64,000 bases of DNA from Oryza sativa Japonica Group (Eukaryota; Streptophyta; Magnoliopsida; Poales; Poaceae), in the NCBI RefSeq assembly GCF_034140825.1, contig NC_089046.1, forward strand, positions 575,501-639,500, in the 5' to 3' direction. Shown piece after piece: positions 22,187-32,160 of this stretch. Under the pieces are notes generated by a model, which ran no database searches, was not told where the DNA came from, and saw only the letters and a list, made by a program, of their open reading frames with translations. The stretch's first letter is position 1, and every line of letters starts with the position of its first letter. A program made the translations under genes and the position numbers.

Positions 22187-23299
22187 CTAGCAAAAGTGCA
22201 CATGCGTTGCAACGGGAAGTGTAAAGACAGAAAATTGAGGAAAAGTTGAGAAAGATTTACATTATGTAATTATTAATTGAAATACAAATTCCTGAAATAT
22301 CTGGGTATTTTTCAAGTAGCTAGGTGTATAATTAAATTAGTTTACAAGTAAAGTAAGTGTGATAAATAAAATGATATGGTTGGAATTAATTTTATTAAAT
22401 TCTCCATGATTAATTAGGCTCATTGGAATTTTATTGGAATTTCCAGAGCTTAATTGCTAATTTTGATAATATAAATATTATTTCAACATTTATTTAAATA
22501 AAAAACTTTCTTTCTCTCTAGGCCATTTTCAACCCATTTTATTCTTCAGCCCATAACCGAGCCGATCTATGTGCAGCCCATGAAACGAGCGTGGCCCAGC
22601 AGTGATGCGGCCCGATGATGGAGGCCAGCCCGACGTGGGAGCGATCTAAGCCGTTCATTTTGATGGACGGCTCAGATCGGCTCCTAATTCATCGAAACCC
22701 CCGGATCAAATAACCCTAACCCTAATTCTAGTTTTCCCCTTCCTCCCCTCCACGCACGCCGCCTCTCTCCCCACCGGCGGCCGCGCCACTCCCCCACCGG
22801 CGCACCTCTCCGCGCCCCTCCCCCACCGGCGACGCCTCTTGGCACCCCTCCCCCACCGGCGGCGCCTCTCCGCGCCCCTCCCCACAAGCGGCGGTGGTGG
22901 TGGCTCCTCGCCAGATCTGGCGCCGGCTCCTTCTCTCCTCGTCGAGCAATGGCCGTCGCCCCTCTCCTCGCTAGATCCGGCGGGCCGACGGCAAGGTTGC
23001 GAGGAGCAGCGCGCGGCGGCCTCCGGCTCACCCCTCCATCTCATCTCGTCATCTCATGTTAATATTTTGGATGTTTTTTTTTATGATTCCGATTTAGATT
23101 TGGATTGGGATTTTGTTTTTATTTGGATTGTGATGATTTGAGATTTGGAGAGAAGGTGTGCGTGCGATTCTGTTTGTGCGATGATGGAATTCCGACTGGA
23201 TTTGGGGGGGGGTGTTTGGGGGACAAAAAATCACGGCACAAACGAGGTCACGAAAGGAAAAATACGAATCTTTTAATTATTATATTATATTAGTTAAGA
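22187..23299 (-). mobile_element. Helitron H2, minus strand, 1,113 bp, with GC-rich insert
   Basis: CTAG at 22187-22190 followed by TGCACATGCGTTGCAACGGG gives the 3' hairpin on the minus strand. The 5' end is TCTTAACTAATATAATATA at 23299. The middle (22700-23030) is GC-rich with repeated CTCCCCCACCGGCG units next to AACCCTAACCCTAATTC and looks like captured leader or first-exon DNA. It is an inverted relative of H5. Confidence 0.7.
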
Positions 23300-23317
23300 T
23301 CTATACCTACCTACCTC

Positions 23318-23650
23318 TCTACTATTATAAAAATTAAAGATGTTTTTGCCGGTATTTCGGTACGTCATCCGTGTATGAGTCGGTTTTTAAGTTTGTTTGC
23401 TTTTAGAAATACATATATGTATTTGAGTCGGTTTTTAAGATAATTCACTTTTGGTAATACAGAAGGAATCATATAAGAAATCTATTTAAAAAAACTCGCA
23501 TGATCAGACTCCTAGCTACATCTGATGATTTTCTAAAAATATATATATCCAAGCGAACTCCCACGGTAAATTTCATCTTAACTAAACCATATAACAATAA
23601 TAAGATTAAAATAGACTTCACTCGTTGCAACGCACGGGCATTTTTTTCAG
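23318..23650 (+). mobile_element. Helitron H3, plus strand, 333 bp
   Basis: It starts TCTACTATTATAAAAATTAA with GGTACGTCATCCGTGTATG soon after, a recurrent 5' end of small rice Helitrons. It ends GTTGCAACGCACGGGCATTT followed by TTTTCAG, a near-canonical hairpin and terminus (CAG instead of CTAG). Confidence 0.7.
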
Positions 23651-24598
23651 TCTACTACTACTTAAAAAGTTTAAGATGCTTCCTTCGTCCGTTAATAAAA
23701 AGATAATAAAAAATAGTCCGATTGTAATTGGAAAAAAAAAGTGCGACAAAAAAACTGACAAAAAAAGTGGAAAAAAAGTGGGCGATTGTAAAAAGGAAGC
23801 CCGGCACGGCAAAAAAATGAAATAAAATTTTTTGTCCGCTTCCTTTTTTTTTCTTTTCCGTTTTATTTTATTTTCGTCGCCTTTTTCTTTCACCTTTTAA
23901 CGTGTTTTTTCGTCCGTTTTATTTTCTTTGCACCGTTTTTCTGGTTTCGCTTTTTTTTTTGCGGTTTTTTCGTCGGGCCGAACCCTAGCACCGCCACCAT
24001 GTCGATTTGCATCTTTATGTGTTTCCTCATCCAATTGATTGCAAAAACCTATTCTCCACTACTCTCTCATCATTTTCCCCTTAAATTTCCCTTTCAGTTC
24101 ATCATTTTTTCTCAAGTTTTGAGGATTGCTTCGATTTTGGTAAAAAAAATGAAAAAGGGGATCGAATAGATCAAAATCTCTCAACAATTTTGGAGATCGA
24201 GAAAGATTCGACCACATTTGACGGAGAGGATCGACTCTGCCATCGTATGGACGGTACTATGCGAGCTCGACCATATTACCGGATTTGATGGGAGGATCGG
24301 CTCCGTCATCGTACGGGCACGAGACTGTTCGAGCTAGGCCTACAGCTGTATTTGTGGGCTGAGCCGAAGAGTGGTAGGCCTGGCATGGGACTGTTCGAGC
24401 TAGGGCTACAGCTCCACTTGTGGGCTGAGCCGAAGAGAGATAGGCCGAGTAGATAGAGGTAGCGGACTACTCTAGGACTAGAGCTGAAAAGGAAGGAAGA
24501 AATGAACGTCCGGTCCAAAACGGTCCAAAACCAAGGGAGTATAATGTATAGGATAAAAAACGTTTTTACCCGTAGCAACGCACGGGCATTTTTTCTAG
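23651..24598 (+). mobile_element. Helitron H4, plus strand, 948 bp
   Basis: It starts TCTACTACTACTTAAAAAG directly after H3 and ends CCCGTAGCAACGCACGGGCA then TTTTTTCTAG (24595-24598). The terminal hairpin is CCCGT/ACGGG around GCAACGC. Inside, a ~72-bp unit with CTGTTCGAGCTAGG and GTGGGCTGAGCCGAAGAG is duplicated (about 24310-24450). No gene recognised. Confidence 0.75.
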
Positions 24599-25790
24599 TC
24601 TATACCTAATTAAAAAATAAGTAAGGCTTCCGGTTGATTTTTTTCGTCCGTCATTAAAGGGTGGGCCCACGTGATTATTTCGCCGCTAATCCGTGAATCC
24701 GGATGCATTACGGCGATCGATCTCTGACGCTCCGCAAACAAAAGAGAAACGAAAAAAAGAAAAACCTAGCGAGCAGCCCAGCCAAGACGGCAGCAGGCCG
24801 GCCCAACAAAAAGCAAACGTAGCCCAGTAGCCAGCCCACAGAGCAGAGAAGCAGTAGCCCAGTACAACATAGTTCTGTGTGATACCGTAGCAAATGAGCA
24901 CTGTAGCACGAATAATACCACCTAAATAGGAGGCTTGCCTGATACTATCTATATCTATAACTAATATAAATATTAGTATTTTTTCTTTCGTCACATCTAA
25001 TTTTCATCTGTACACAATCCAATTTGGTTAGCAATAGCCATGGAAAAAATTGCAAAAAAAATCCGCCACACCCGTCGTCGCTACACCGTGCCGGCGAGAC
25101 AGGAAGGAGAGCGGGAGAGGGAGCGCGGACGCCGTCGACACCGCCGTTGGGAGGGCGCCGTCTCCGCCGCACCCCGCCGTCACCGCGCCGTGCCGGTGAG
25201 AAGGGAGGGAGAAGAGAAGGGAAGCGGCACCGGTGGGGGGAAAGACGACGCCGGTGGCGGGGGAGGCGGTCGGCTGGGGGGAGGGGGAGAGGCGGGAGAG
25301 GGGGAGAGGGAGCGGCGCCGCCGGAGGGGAGAGGAGGGGAAGCGGTGTCGGTGGGGAGATGGGGAGGGGGGGGAGGCGGCCGGCTCGGCTCGGCTGGGAG
25401 GGAGGGGGAGGGTTAGGGTTCTTATCAATTTCAAACTGATCTGAGCCGTCCATCAAAACGAAAACGAACGGTTGAGATCGATCGAGAGTTTGGGCCGCAC
25501 CACTTGGGCTGCATCACTTGGGCCGCACGCGGGCCGTCGGTCGCTTGCGGGCTGAAGAAGAAAATGGGCTGAAAAAGGCTCATAGAGAAAAAATAATTTT
25601 TATTTAAATAAATGCTGAAATGATATTTGTATTATCAAAATTAGCAATTAAGCTATGTAAATTCCAAGAAAATTTCAAATCAAATAAATAGTTCAAATCA
25701 AAAAATATTTCAATTCATTTTCTTCATATAAATAGTTCAAATCAAAGTCACCATATCATTATCCGGTGCAACGCATTGACATTTTGCTAG
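24599..25790 (+). mobile_element. Helitron H5, plus strand, 1,192 bp, with GC-rich insert
   Basis: It starts TCTATACCTAATTAAAAAAT directly after H4 and ends GTGCAACGCATTGACATTTT then GCTAG (25787-25790). The middle, 25080-25420, is a GC-rich block followed by GGGTTAGGGTTCTTATC, the reverse complement type of the block in H2. Long frames in this block on both strands are composition effects. Confidence 0.75.
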
Positions 25791-26066
25791 TAATTAAAAA
25801 ATAGGTAAAGCTTCCGGTTATTTTTTCGTCCGTCATTAAAGCATGGGCCCACACGATATTTCGCCACTAATCTGTGAATCCGGATGCGTGATGGTGATTT
25901 TGATGCTCCACAAATAAAAGAGAAACGAAAAAAAAGGAGAAAGCTAGCAAGCAGCCTAGCCAAACAGCAGCAGGCCGGCCCAACAAAAAAACAAACGCAG
26001 CCCATCAGCCAGCCCACAAAGCAAAGCAGCAGCCCAGCACAGTACTGCACGATACTGTAGTAGTCA
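25791..26066 (+). mobile_element. Helitron H6, partial 5' copy of H5
   Basis: TAATTAAAAAATAGGTAAAG and the following ~270 bp repeat H5 positions from about 24607 with scattered differences (for example the shared CAGCAGGCCGGCCCAACAAA run). No 3' hairpin is present before the MULE sequence begins. Confidence 0.7.
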
Positions 26067-26699
26067 GGAATAAGTTTACCTTAGTTCCCTGAATTTGTTG
26101 CTGAATCTGAAAGGGAAAAGTATACCGGAGGTCCCTGAACTTGTCACCGAGATAAAAAACGTCCTTGAACCGCAATACCAGACACCCGGGGTCCCCCAAC
26201 TATACAAAACCGAAAACCGGTCACCCAACGTCCCTCGGTGGTTTTGACCCCAGTTTTGATCTACGTGGCAACTGAGTCAGCGTGGGGCCCACGTGGCCCC
26301 ACATGTCAGGTGTCCACATCATCTCTCTTTCCCCTCTTCTCTCTCCCTTCCACCCCTCTCTGCTCTCTCTCTCTCTCTCTCTCTCTCGCAGGCCAGGCCG
26401 ACGGGTAGGGAGCAGACGGCTGAGCGGCGGCGCTGCGACGGCGGCCGGCGGACGGCGGCGGCGGCGCCCTCTTCTTCTTCTCCCACTCCCTGGACCCTGC
26501 CGCTCCCGCTCCGTCCTCATCGAAGGTGATCACCGCGGCATCGGGCACGATTAGAAGGATGCTCGAGGAGGGCCGCGGCGGCGGCGGCGAGGACGACGTC
26601 GTCGTCAACCTCCCCGAAGTCGTCAAGGGCGCCGCCCTCGCCCGCGTCGTGGAGTACTGTGACCACCACCACGGCGGCGGCACCGACCCGGGCTCCGCC

Positions 26700-27575
26700 C
26701 GGTCCTCCTTCCCTCCCGCCCCGGCAAATTCCTTGATGTCCTCGTCCTTGACCGCCGGCGAGGCTATTGCCCTGAACTGCTTGAGCTCCGACGTGCTCCG
26801 GCCGAGCTGCAGCGCCACCTTCGTCTCGAACACCTCGCCGTTCTCCCTCCGCTCGACGTCGGCCTCCTTGAGGTTCGCCTTGATGTCTTCCTGGATCTTT
26901 CGGTAGATGCCGGCCACGTTGCGGCACAGCTTGAACACCATGCCCACCTGCCCGCCGTGCTCCACGGTGTTCACCGCCGCTGCCAGCGCGCCGCAGAGGA
27001 CGGCAATGCCGGACGCCCACGCTCCAGCCTCGCCGGAGCCGATGAACGCCGCGGCGAGCGCGGCGGCGCCGGCCAGCGCCTCGCCGTGGCCAGCACGCCG
27101 TAGAGGACGGCCACGCCGGACGCCCACGCTCCGGCCTCGCCGGAGCCGATGAACGCCGCGGCGAGCGTGGCGGCGCCGGCTAGCGCCTCGCCGTGGCCAG
27201 CGCGCCGCAGAGGACGGCCACGCCGGACGCCCACGCTCCGGCCTCGCCGGAGCCGATGAACGCCGCGGCGAGCGTGGCGGCGCCGGCTAGCGCCTCGCCG
27301 TGGCCAGCGCGCCGCAGAGGACGGCCACGCCGGACGCCCACACTCCGGCCTCGCCGGAGACGATGAACGCCGCGCATCTCCTCCTCCAGCTCTTGGGTCC
27401 AGCAGTTCCCGGCCATGGCAGTGGCTCGCTGGCCCGCGCGCTACTACTGCTGCTTCTTCTTGGTCGGTTGCCACCATCGGGCGGGCTCGACGACCTTGGG
27501 GAACTTGTCGAGCATGGCGGGGAGGAGAGGCAGCTGGTAGGCGACGTCGAGCGCGAGCACCCGGTCCATGGCGTC
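26700..27575 (-). pseudogene. Captured fragments similar to F-box protein At4g22030 family
   Basis: Minus-strand pieces appear in order: ALDVAYQLPLLPAMLDKFPK with VVEPARWW (27575-27455), then CWTQELEEEMRG (about 27410-27375), then FIGSGEAGAWASGIAVLCG, NTVEHGGQVGMVFKLCRN and GIYRKIQEDIKANLKEADVE through VALQLGRSTSELKQF to VKDEDIKEFAG (about 27060-26720). These match from memory the plant protein family annotated as probable F-box protein At4g22030. The pieces are out of one common frame, and the tandem repeat shifts frame at each copy, so no whole protein is encoded. Confidence 0.6.
27007..27400. repeat. 107-bp tandem repeat, nearly 4 copies, inside Pack-MULE
   Basis: The run CCGGACGCCCACGCTCC recurs at about 27009, 27116, 27223 and 27330, an exact 107-bp spacing. 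Copies are highly similar. The period is not a multiple of three, so the coding piece it duplicates changes frame each time. The first and last copies are partial or diverged. Confidence 0.9.
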
Positions 27576-28160
27576 CAGGGAGATGAGGACGGAGAGGGAG
27601 CGACAAGGTCTAGGGAGCGGGAGAAGAAGAAGAGGGCGACGACGCCGCCGCCGCCGCCGTCCGCCGGCCGCCGTCGCGGCGCCGCCGCTCAGCATCGCTC
27701 GCCGCCCAGCCGTCTCGGTCTGCTCCCTACCCATCGGCCCGGCCTGCGCGAGAGAGAGAGAGTAGAGAGGGAAGGAAGAGAGAGAGAAGAGGGGAAAGAG
27801 AGATGACGTGTACACCTGGCATGTGGGGCCCACGTGGGTCCCATGCTGATTCAGCTGCCACGTGACTAAAACCGGGGTCAAAACCACCAAGGGACCTTGG
27901 GTGACCGGTTTTGTATAGTTGGAGGACCCCGAGTGTCTGGTATTGCGGTTCAAGGACGTTTTTTAATCTCGGTGACAAGTTCAGGGACCTCCGGTATACT
28001 TTTCCCAATCTGAAATCCATCCCTAATCGCAATGCCGGGTATACCTCATCCTCCAACTCACAGTACCATGTCAACGTGGATTATCATGGCCAGTTTTAAC
28101 TGACGTGGCAAGTGAGCCCCACACGGGTCCCACGTGTCGGTGCCAACTCTTCTCTCTTCC

Positions 28161-29700
28161 TTCTCTATCGGCAATGGCCGCCGGCGGAGAGGGGCTGTTG
28201 CCAGCCTCCTTCCCCTTCTCCTCTCTCCCTAGATGCAATCGGCGGCTGGCAGAAGAGGAACAAGACGACGCCGACCTTCCCTCCTCCTTCCTCGAGCTTC
28301 TCGCCGACGCCCATGGCCACCCACCTTCCTCTTCCTCCACGGCGCAGCTCGCCGAAGCTCACCACAACAACTCCATATCTAGGACTGGACTTGCTGACGG
28401 CGTTCGTAAGCTCACGCCTAATGGCCTCGAGCTCCTCGCCACCGTCGACGTCATGCGCGAGCGTGCTGAGTACCTCTGCTCCCTCGTCATCTCCAACAAA
28501 GTCGAGAACACCTCGCCGTGCGGTGTGTCGACAAGCATCGCATCGCATCGCATCGCATGTCCAGAAGATTGGATAGGATTGCAATATGCAAGTAAATCAT
28601 AAATCCTGCTCGTTCGTCACCGGGCATATTAATTTTTTAGGCTAAATCCTTCAATATCAATATGCGAGCAAAGGACAAATCAAATTAGAAAATCAGAGAT
28701 CCTGCTCAAACTGCAGCGAGCAAATCATGAAAAGAAAAAAAAACAAAAAGCACAAATCCATGCTCAAACTACAGCGAACATGGTCTCCGTCCTCGACTAC
28801 CTTGGCAAGCTCCGCGAGCTCCGGACCTGCTACGTCACTATATATGCACAGGTGCTCCGCCGTCAACGCCTCCAGGTCGCCGCTGACTCCTCCCCGGCCG
28901 GCCGCGAGACAGTCGCGCGACTCCGGTCCGACTGCCACCCTACGACGCAGCCTCCCGTCGGCGACCGCTGCCCCTCTCCTCGTTGTCCCCCGCCCCTCTC
29001 CACGCAACCAGCCACGCCTCCAGCCCGCTGCGCGTCGCCCTGAAGGAGCGCCGTTCCCTGACTTGAAGGAGATGGGAAGAAAGGTGGGGAGGCGGCACGG
29101 GAAGGAGGTCCTAGCAAGACAGGCGAGCGACGACGGAGCGGGCCGCCGTGGTCGACTCGACACTCGATCGACCGGATTGTCTTGTCGTGCTCTAGAGAGC
29201 AGCGGGATCGGGAGCGGGAGCTGGAAGCCGGCCGGGTGCAAGCGCGGCAGTTGCGGGAGGCAAGTTGCCGAGGATCCAAGGGATCGAGGTGGAGGTCTAG
29301 GCGGAGCGGATTGGATTGGATTGGATATGGAGAGGGCGGCCGGCGACGAGATATATTGAGGCCGCCGCCGGATCGATTGAATTGGGCGTTTCCGCCTCGC
29401 TCTCGAAATTGGACGAGTCCCTCCTTAATTTGGGATGAAACTCCCATAATATATACTGTACTAGTGTGGTGTGGTACGGTGGCGAGGGATCTTTGCGGTG
29501 CTGGAGGAAACCCAACGGCGGCGACGGAGTGCATGCGCAACCATGCAGTTACCAATTGCATCAACTAAACACAACAAGTTGTAGATCATAAATGGGAGGG
29601 AGATATATAGCCACTGCATTGCAGAATTTGAATCCATCATGCAACAACTGTATTCGATCGTACTATGTTTAACACAACCAACATTCGGACTTAAAATCAC
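28161..29700. other. GC-rich block, likely captured DNA in a MULE remnant; no assigned gene
   Basis: A plus-strand frame from ATG 28174 to 28602 (142 codons) includes LTPNGLELLATVDVMRERAE and EYLCSLVISNKVEN, which look protein-like but are not recognised. A GCATC pentamer repeat sits near 28535-28555. Further long frames to 29568 occur on both strands and look compositional. It follows the truncated outer MULE end, so it may be element interior. Confidence 0.35.
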
Positions 29701-30220
29701 TACTGTTCTGTTCCATCAGGGCAGGCAGAGGATGTCAGGAAAATGATGTACGTACTAAGGTAAGGTAAAATGGTGCAGGAACTAAAGTTAGCGTAGCACA
29801 TCACATCAGCAAACAAATCAAATTTTAGCAGCAGCATCAAAAGGAAACATCAAAACAGAGTAACCTTCCTTGCGTCAAAAACAGAGCAACCCAGATTGAC
29901 AAATTAAACAGAAATACTTTCAAATGAACGCAGCATCTTGCCATCAAATCGCCGCTGAAAATGCTTTCAAAAATCTCATTTCAACCAGTAACTAATCCAA
30001 CTGCGTGAATCATAGTTCGAACTCATCCCGATCCTACCAGTCAGCTATAACTTAGAGCATCTCACCCGATCATTAATTGCCCTTCGCGGATGGAGAAATG
30101 TTAGAGATCGCCGCGGCGGTCGGCGGAGGCGCGGAGAGATTGGCGATGCGCGAGTTGATGCGGACGTCGTTGGGCTGGGTGACAGATTAGTGGCGCCGCC
30201 TCCATCGTTGCGGGCCTAGG
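29701..30220. other. Intergenic DNA, probably including the 3' end of the next gene
   Basis: No gene or repeat recognised. The right part should include the 3' untranslated region of the minus-strand proline-rich gene that stops at 30221. Confidence 0.5.
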
Positions 30221-31348
30221 TCAGGTGCGAATCAAAACGATCAGTACCACAGCGAGGACCCCAATGGAAACCCACGTCTCGATGTCGATGGACGTAGTGC
30301 TGGTCGAGGGAGGCGGAGGCGGGGTCGCTGTGGCAGGCGGAGGCGGAGGCGATGCGGGAGGAGGAGGCGGTGGCCTCGCTGTGGTCGGCGGCGATGGTGG
30401 CGGCGGGGTCGCTGTGGCAGGCGGAGGCGGAGGCGGAGGCGGAGGCGATGCGGGAGGAGGAGGCGGTGGCCTCGCTGTGGTCGGCGGCGATGGTGGCGGC
30501 GGGGTCGCGCTGATGGGCGTCGGGGAAGGAGGTGGAGGCGTAGCTGTCGACGGTGGCGGCGGCAACGCGGGAGGAAGAGGACGAGGCGGCCTGGCGGTGG
30601 TCGGCGTCGAGGAAGGAGGCGGCGTGGGGGGAGCTGGGTCGGAGTCGAAGTAGTCGGGGGGCTCGCAAGCCAGCACCGGCTCGATGCGGGGCTCCATCCA
30701 ACTCCCCTCGTCGTCGTCGTCGACCGCCGCTGCCGCCGCCGCGAGAGCCCATGCCGAGTTTGCCCACGCCGCGAAGCGGGCGGACCTGAGGTTGCTCTGG
30801 AGCGCCATGAGGATCGGGCCGACGCAGTGGTCGACGGAGGAGGCGTCGTCGTTCGTGCCGGTGGAGGGCGCGGTGTCGAAGTAATCCTGGAACCCAGAAA
30901 CCGACTCGACCAGCTGCTCCCTCCTCATCTTCTCGAGGACTTCGAACCCCCAGGCCTCGAGCCTGGCGGTGCTCTCCGCATGCATAACCTCAAGGTCGCC
31001 CGGAAGGACCGATCCGCCACGGTGATCGGCGGCGGCGGAGGAGGACGACGACGAGGAGAAGTCAGCGGCCGGGGGCTCGACATGGAAGGTCTCGAACGGG
31101 ATAGAAGCGCCATGGAGGTGCTCCCTCCAGCACTCCTTGGCCAGCTCTGAGCGAAACCATCCCGCGAATCTCTTGTTGCTCTGCTCCTTCATCTCGAGGA
31201 TCACCTCCTTGAGCTTCTCCTCGTCTCGCGACTCCGATTCCTCCCGATGAACAAGCTGCTTGAGCATGTCGATGACCAGCGACCCCTGGTTCTTCACGTT
31301 CGTCGTGAACGCCTCCCACCACGGCCGGGAGCCCGCTCGGGCCGCCAT
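30221..31348 (-). CDS. Proline-rich protein with hydrophobic C-terminus, unknown function
   Basis: A single-exon frame of 375 residues; the ATG at 31348 (MAARAGSRPWWEAF) is preferred because the upstream open stretch reads like a pyrimidine-rich leader. Residues 1 to about 200 are mixed and probably folded, with a charged helix-like run (EEKLKEVILEMKEQSNKRF). Then a Ser run, an acidic patch (DDDDEGSW), and a long Pro/Ala/Thr tract (TPPPPSPPTTARPPPPPP). The last ~17 residues (VSIGVLAVVLIVLIRT) are hydrophobic, fitting a tail-anchored membrane protein. The proline tract contains near-identical 84- and 96-bp direct repeats (30321-30500). There is no signal peptide. I recognise no domain. Similar multi-copy proline-rich proteins exist in grasses. 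Confidence 0.65.
   Translation of the reverse strand: MAARAGSRPWWEAFTTNVKNQGSLVIDMLKQLVHREESESRDEEKLKEVILEMKEQSNKRFAGWFRSELAKECWREHLHGASIPFETFHVEPPAADFSSSSSSSAAADHRGGSVLPGDLEVMHAESTARLEAWGFEVLEKMRREQLVESVSGFQDYFDTAPSTGTNDDASSVDHCVGPILMALQSNLRSARFAAWANSAWALAAAAAAVDDDDEGSWMEPRIEPVLACEPPDYFDSDPAPPTPPPSSTPTTARPPRPLPPALPPPPSTATPPPPSPTPISATPPPPSPPTTARPPPPPPASPPPPPPPPPATATPPPPSPPTTARPPPPPPASPPPPPATATPPPPPSTSTTSIDIETWVSIGVLAVVLIVLIRT
30321..30500. repeat. In-frame direct repeats in the proline-rich coding region
   Basis: GGGGTCGCTGTGGCAGGCGG occurs at 30321 and 30405, and a close form at 30501. The units are 84 and 96 bp (28 and 32 codons), the longer one having an extra GGCGGAGGCGGA. Both keep frame. 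Confidence 0.85.
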
Positions 31349-32160
31349 GGATGGCGGGCGGGAGGGAGAAACGGTGGGGGAGAGAGGGATTGGAAGGGGA
31401 GCGAGGTGGAAGAAGGAAGGAGGAGGAGACTGGAGAGAGAGAGAGAGATGGGTAGCCGTAGCTGCCTTTATACAGGCCGGGGGCGCTTGGGCATTTGAAT
31501 GAAAGAGAGTTGGGCTAGGCCCAACAAATCCCCTTCCTTTTGTGCAGGGACTCGGCCCATATATTTGTCTTGGCACAGGCGCTCAACTGGCGCGTGGAGC
31601 GGGCCCAGGTAGGACACGTGTCGCGCGCAGACTGGGCGAACGGACGTCATGTGGCGCCACGTCGGCAAGATTATTACGCATGCACATGTACACACACAAC
31701 GTACGGGCCGGCGCTAATGTGGTATATAGCAAATTAAAACGCAAAACAAACGATGGATCCATGGATCGATCCTTCATTTGGTGACCAATATAATCAAACA
31801 ACAAAATTGTTCAACTTCAAACATAACCACAAAATTAAAATTAAAAGCATCATCAATTTTATATTCAACAAGCTATACGTCTCCGGTATTGAACGTGAAT
31901 TAAAACAATAACAAGATAGATTAAACTAGTTTTATATTAATATGCATGCTTATGAAGTGGTATAATTTATATTAATCTATCTTGTTAATATTTGTTTAGA
32001 AAAAAATATGACTATTTTCGTGACAAGTAAGATACGGGATGTTCTCGAGAGAGACGAAAAGATGGACAAGGATGAAAAACAGGCCACCACCTCCTTGGCT
32101 CCTTACGCAAGAAAATACCCGGCCCGCGAGTTGGATCCTTTTCCAAAAGCCCGCATCGAT
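31349..32160. other. Promoter side of the proline-rich gene and intergenic DNA
   Basis: The first ~110 bases are purine-rich on the plus strand (GAGAGAGAGAG at about 31435), a likely leader. The rest is AT-rich with no recognised gene or RNA. Confidence 0.5.

Larger units (their letters stand above)
26113..28006. mobile_element. Pack-MULE, 1,894 bp, with F-box-protein gene pieces
   Basis: Inverted ends start GGGAAAAGTATACCGGAGGT and stay almost identical for roughly 150 bp. A perfect 9-bp duplication AATCTGAAA flanks it (26104-26112 and 28007-28015). The interior holds minus-strand gene fragments and a 107-bp tandem repeat. No transposase is seen. High end-to-end identity suggests a fairly recent insertion. 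Confidence 0.93.
26069..28160. mobile_element. Outer MULE end, interrupted by another MULE
   Basis: GGAATAAGTTTACC at 26069 opens a sequence of the same kind as other MULE ends here and resumes after the inner insertion at 28016 (ATCCATCCCTAATCGCAATG … GACGTGGCAAGTGAGCCCCAC). The opposite inverted end was not found, so this element is probably truncated. The right limit given is nominal. Confidence 0.5.

Noticed and set aside
22684-23141. Overlapping Gly/Arg/Ala frames in Helitron H2
   Set aside because: Same compositional effect. The matching block in H5 gives different, unrelated frames.
25024-25456. Frames of 130-142 codons on both strands in Helitron H5
   Set aside because: Low complexity in a GC-rich captured block, no domain, no splice support.
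27444-27953. 169-codon minus-strand frame at the right of the Pack-MULE
   Set aside because: Only its last ~40 codons resemble the F-box gene. The rest is inverted-end sequence of the transposon, so it is not a gene.
30225-30653. Gly/Val-rich plus-strand frame opposite the proline-rich gene
   Set aside because: It is the antisense image of the proline tract repeats.
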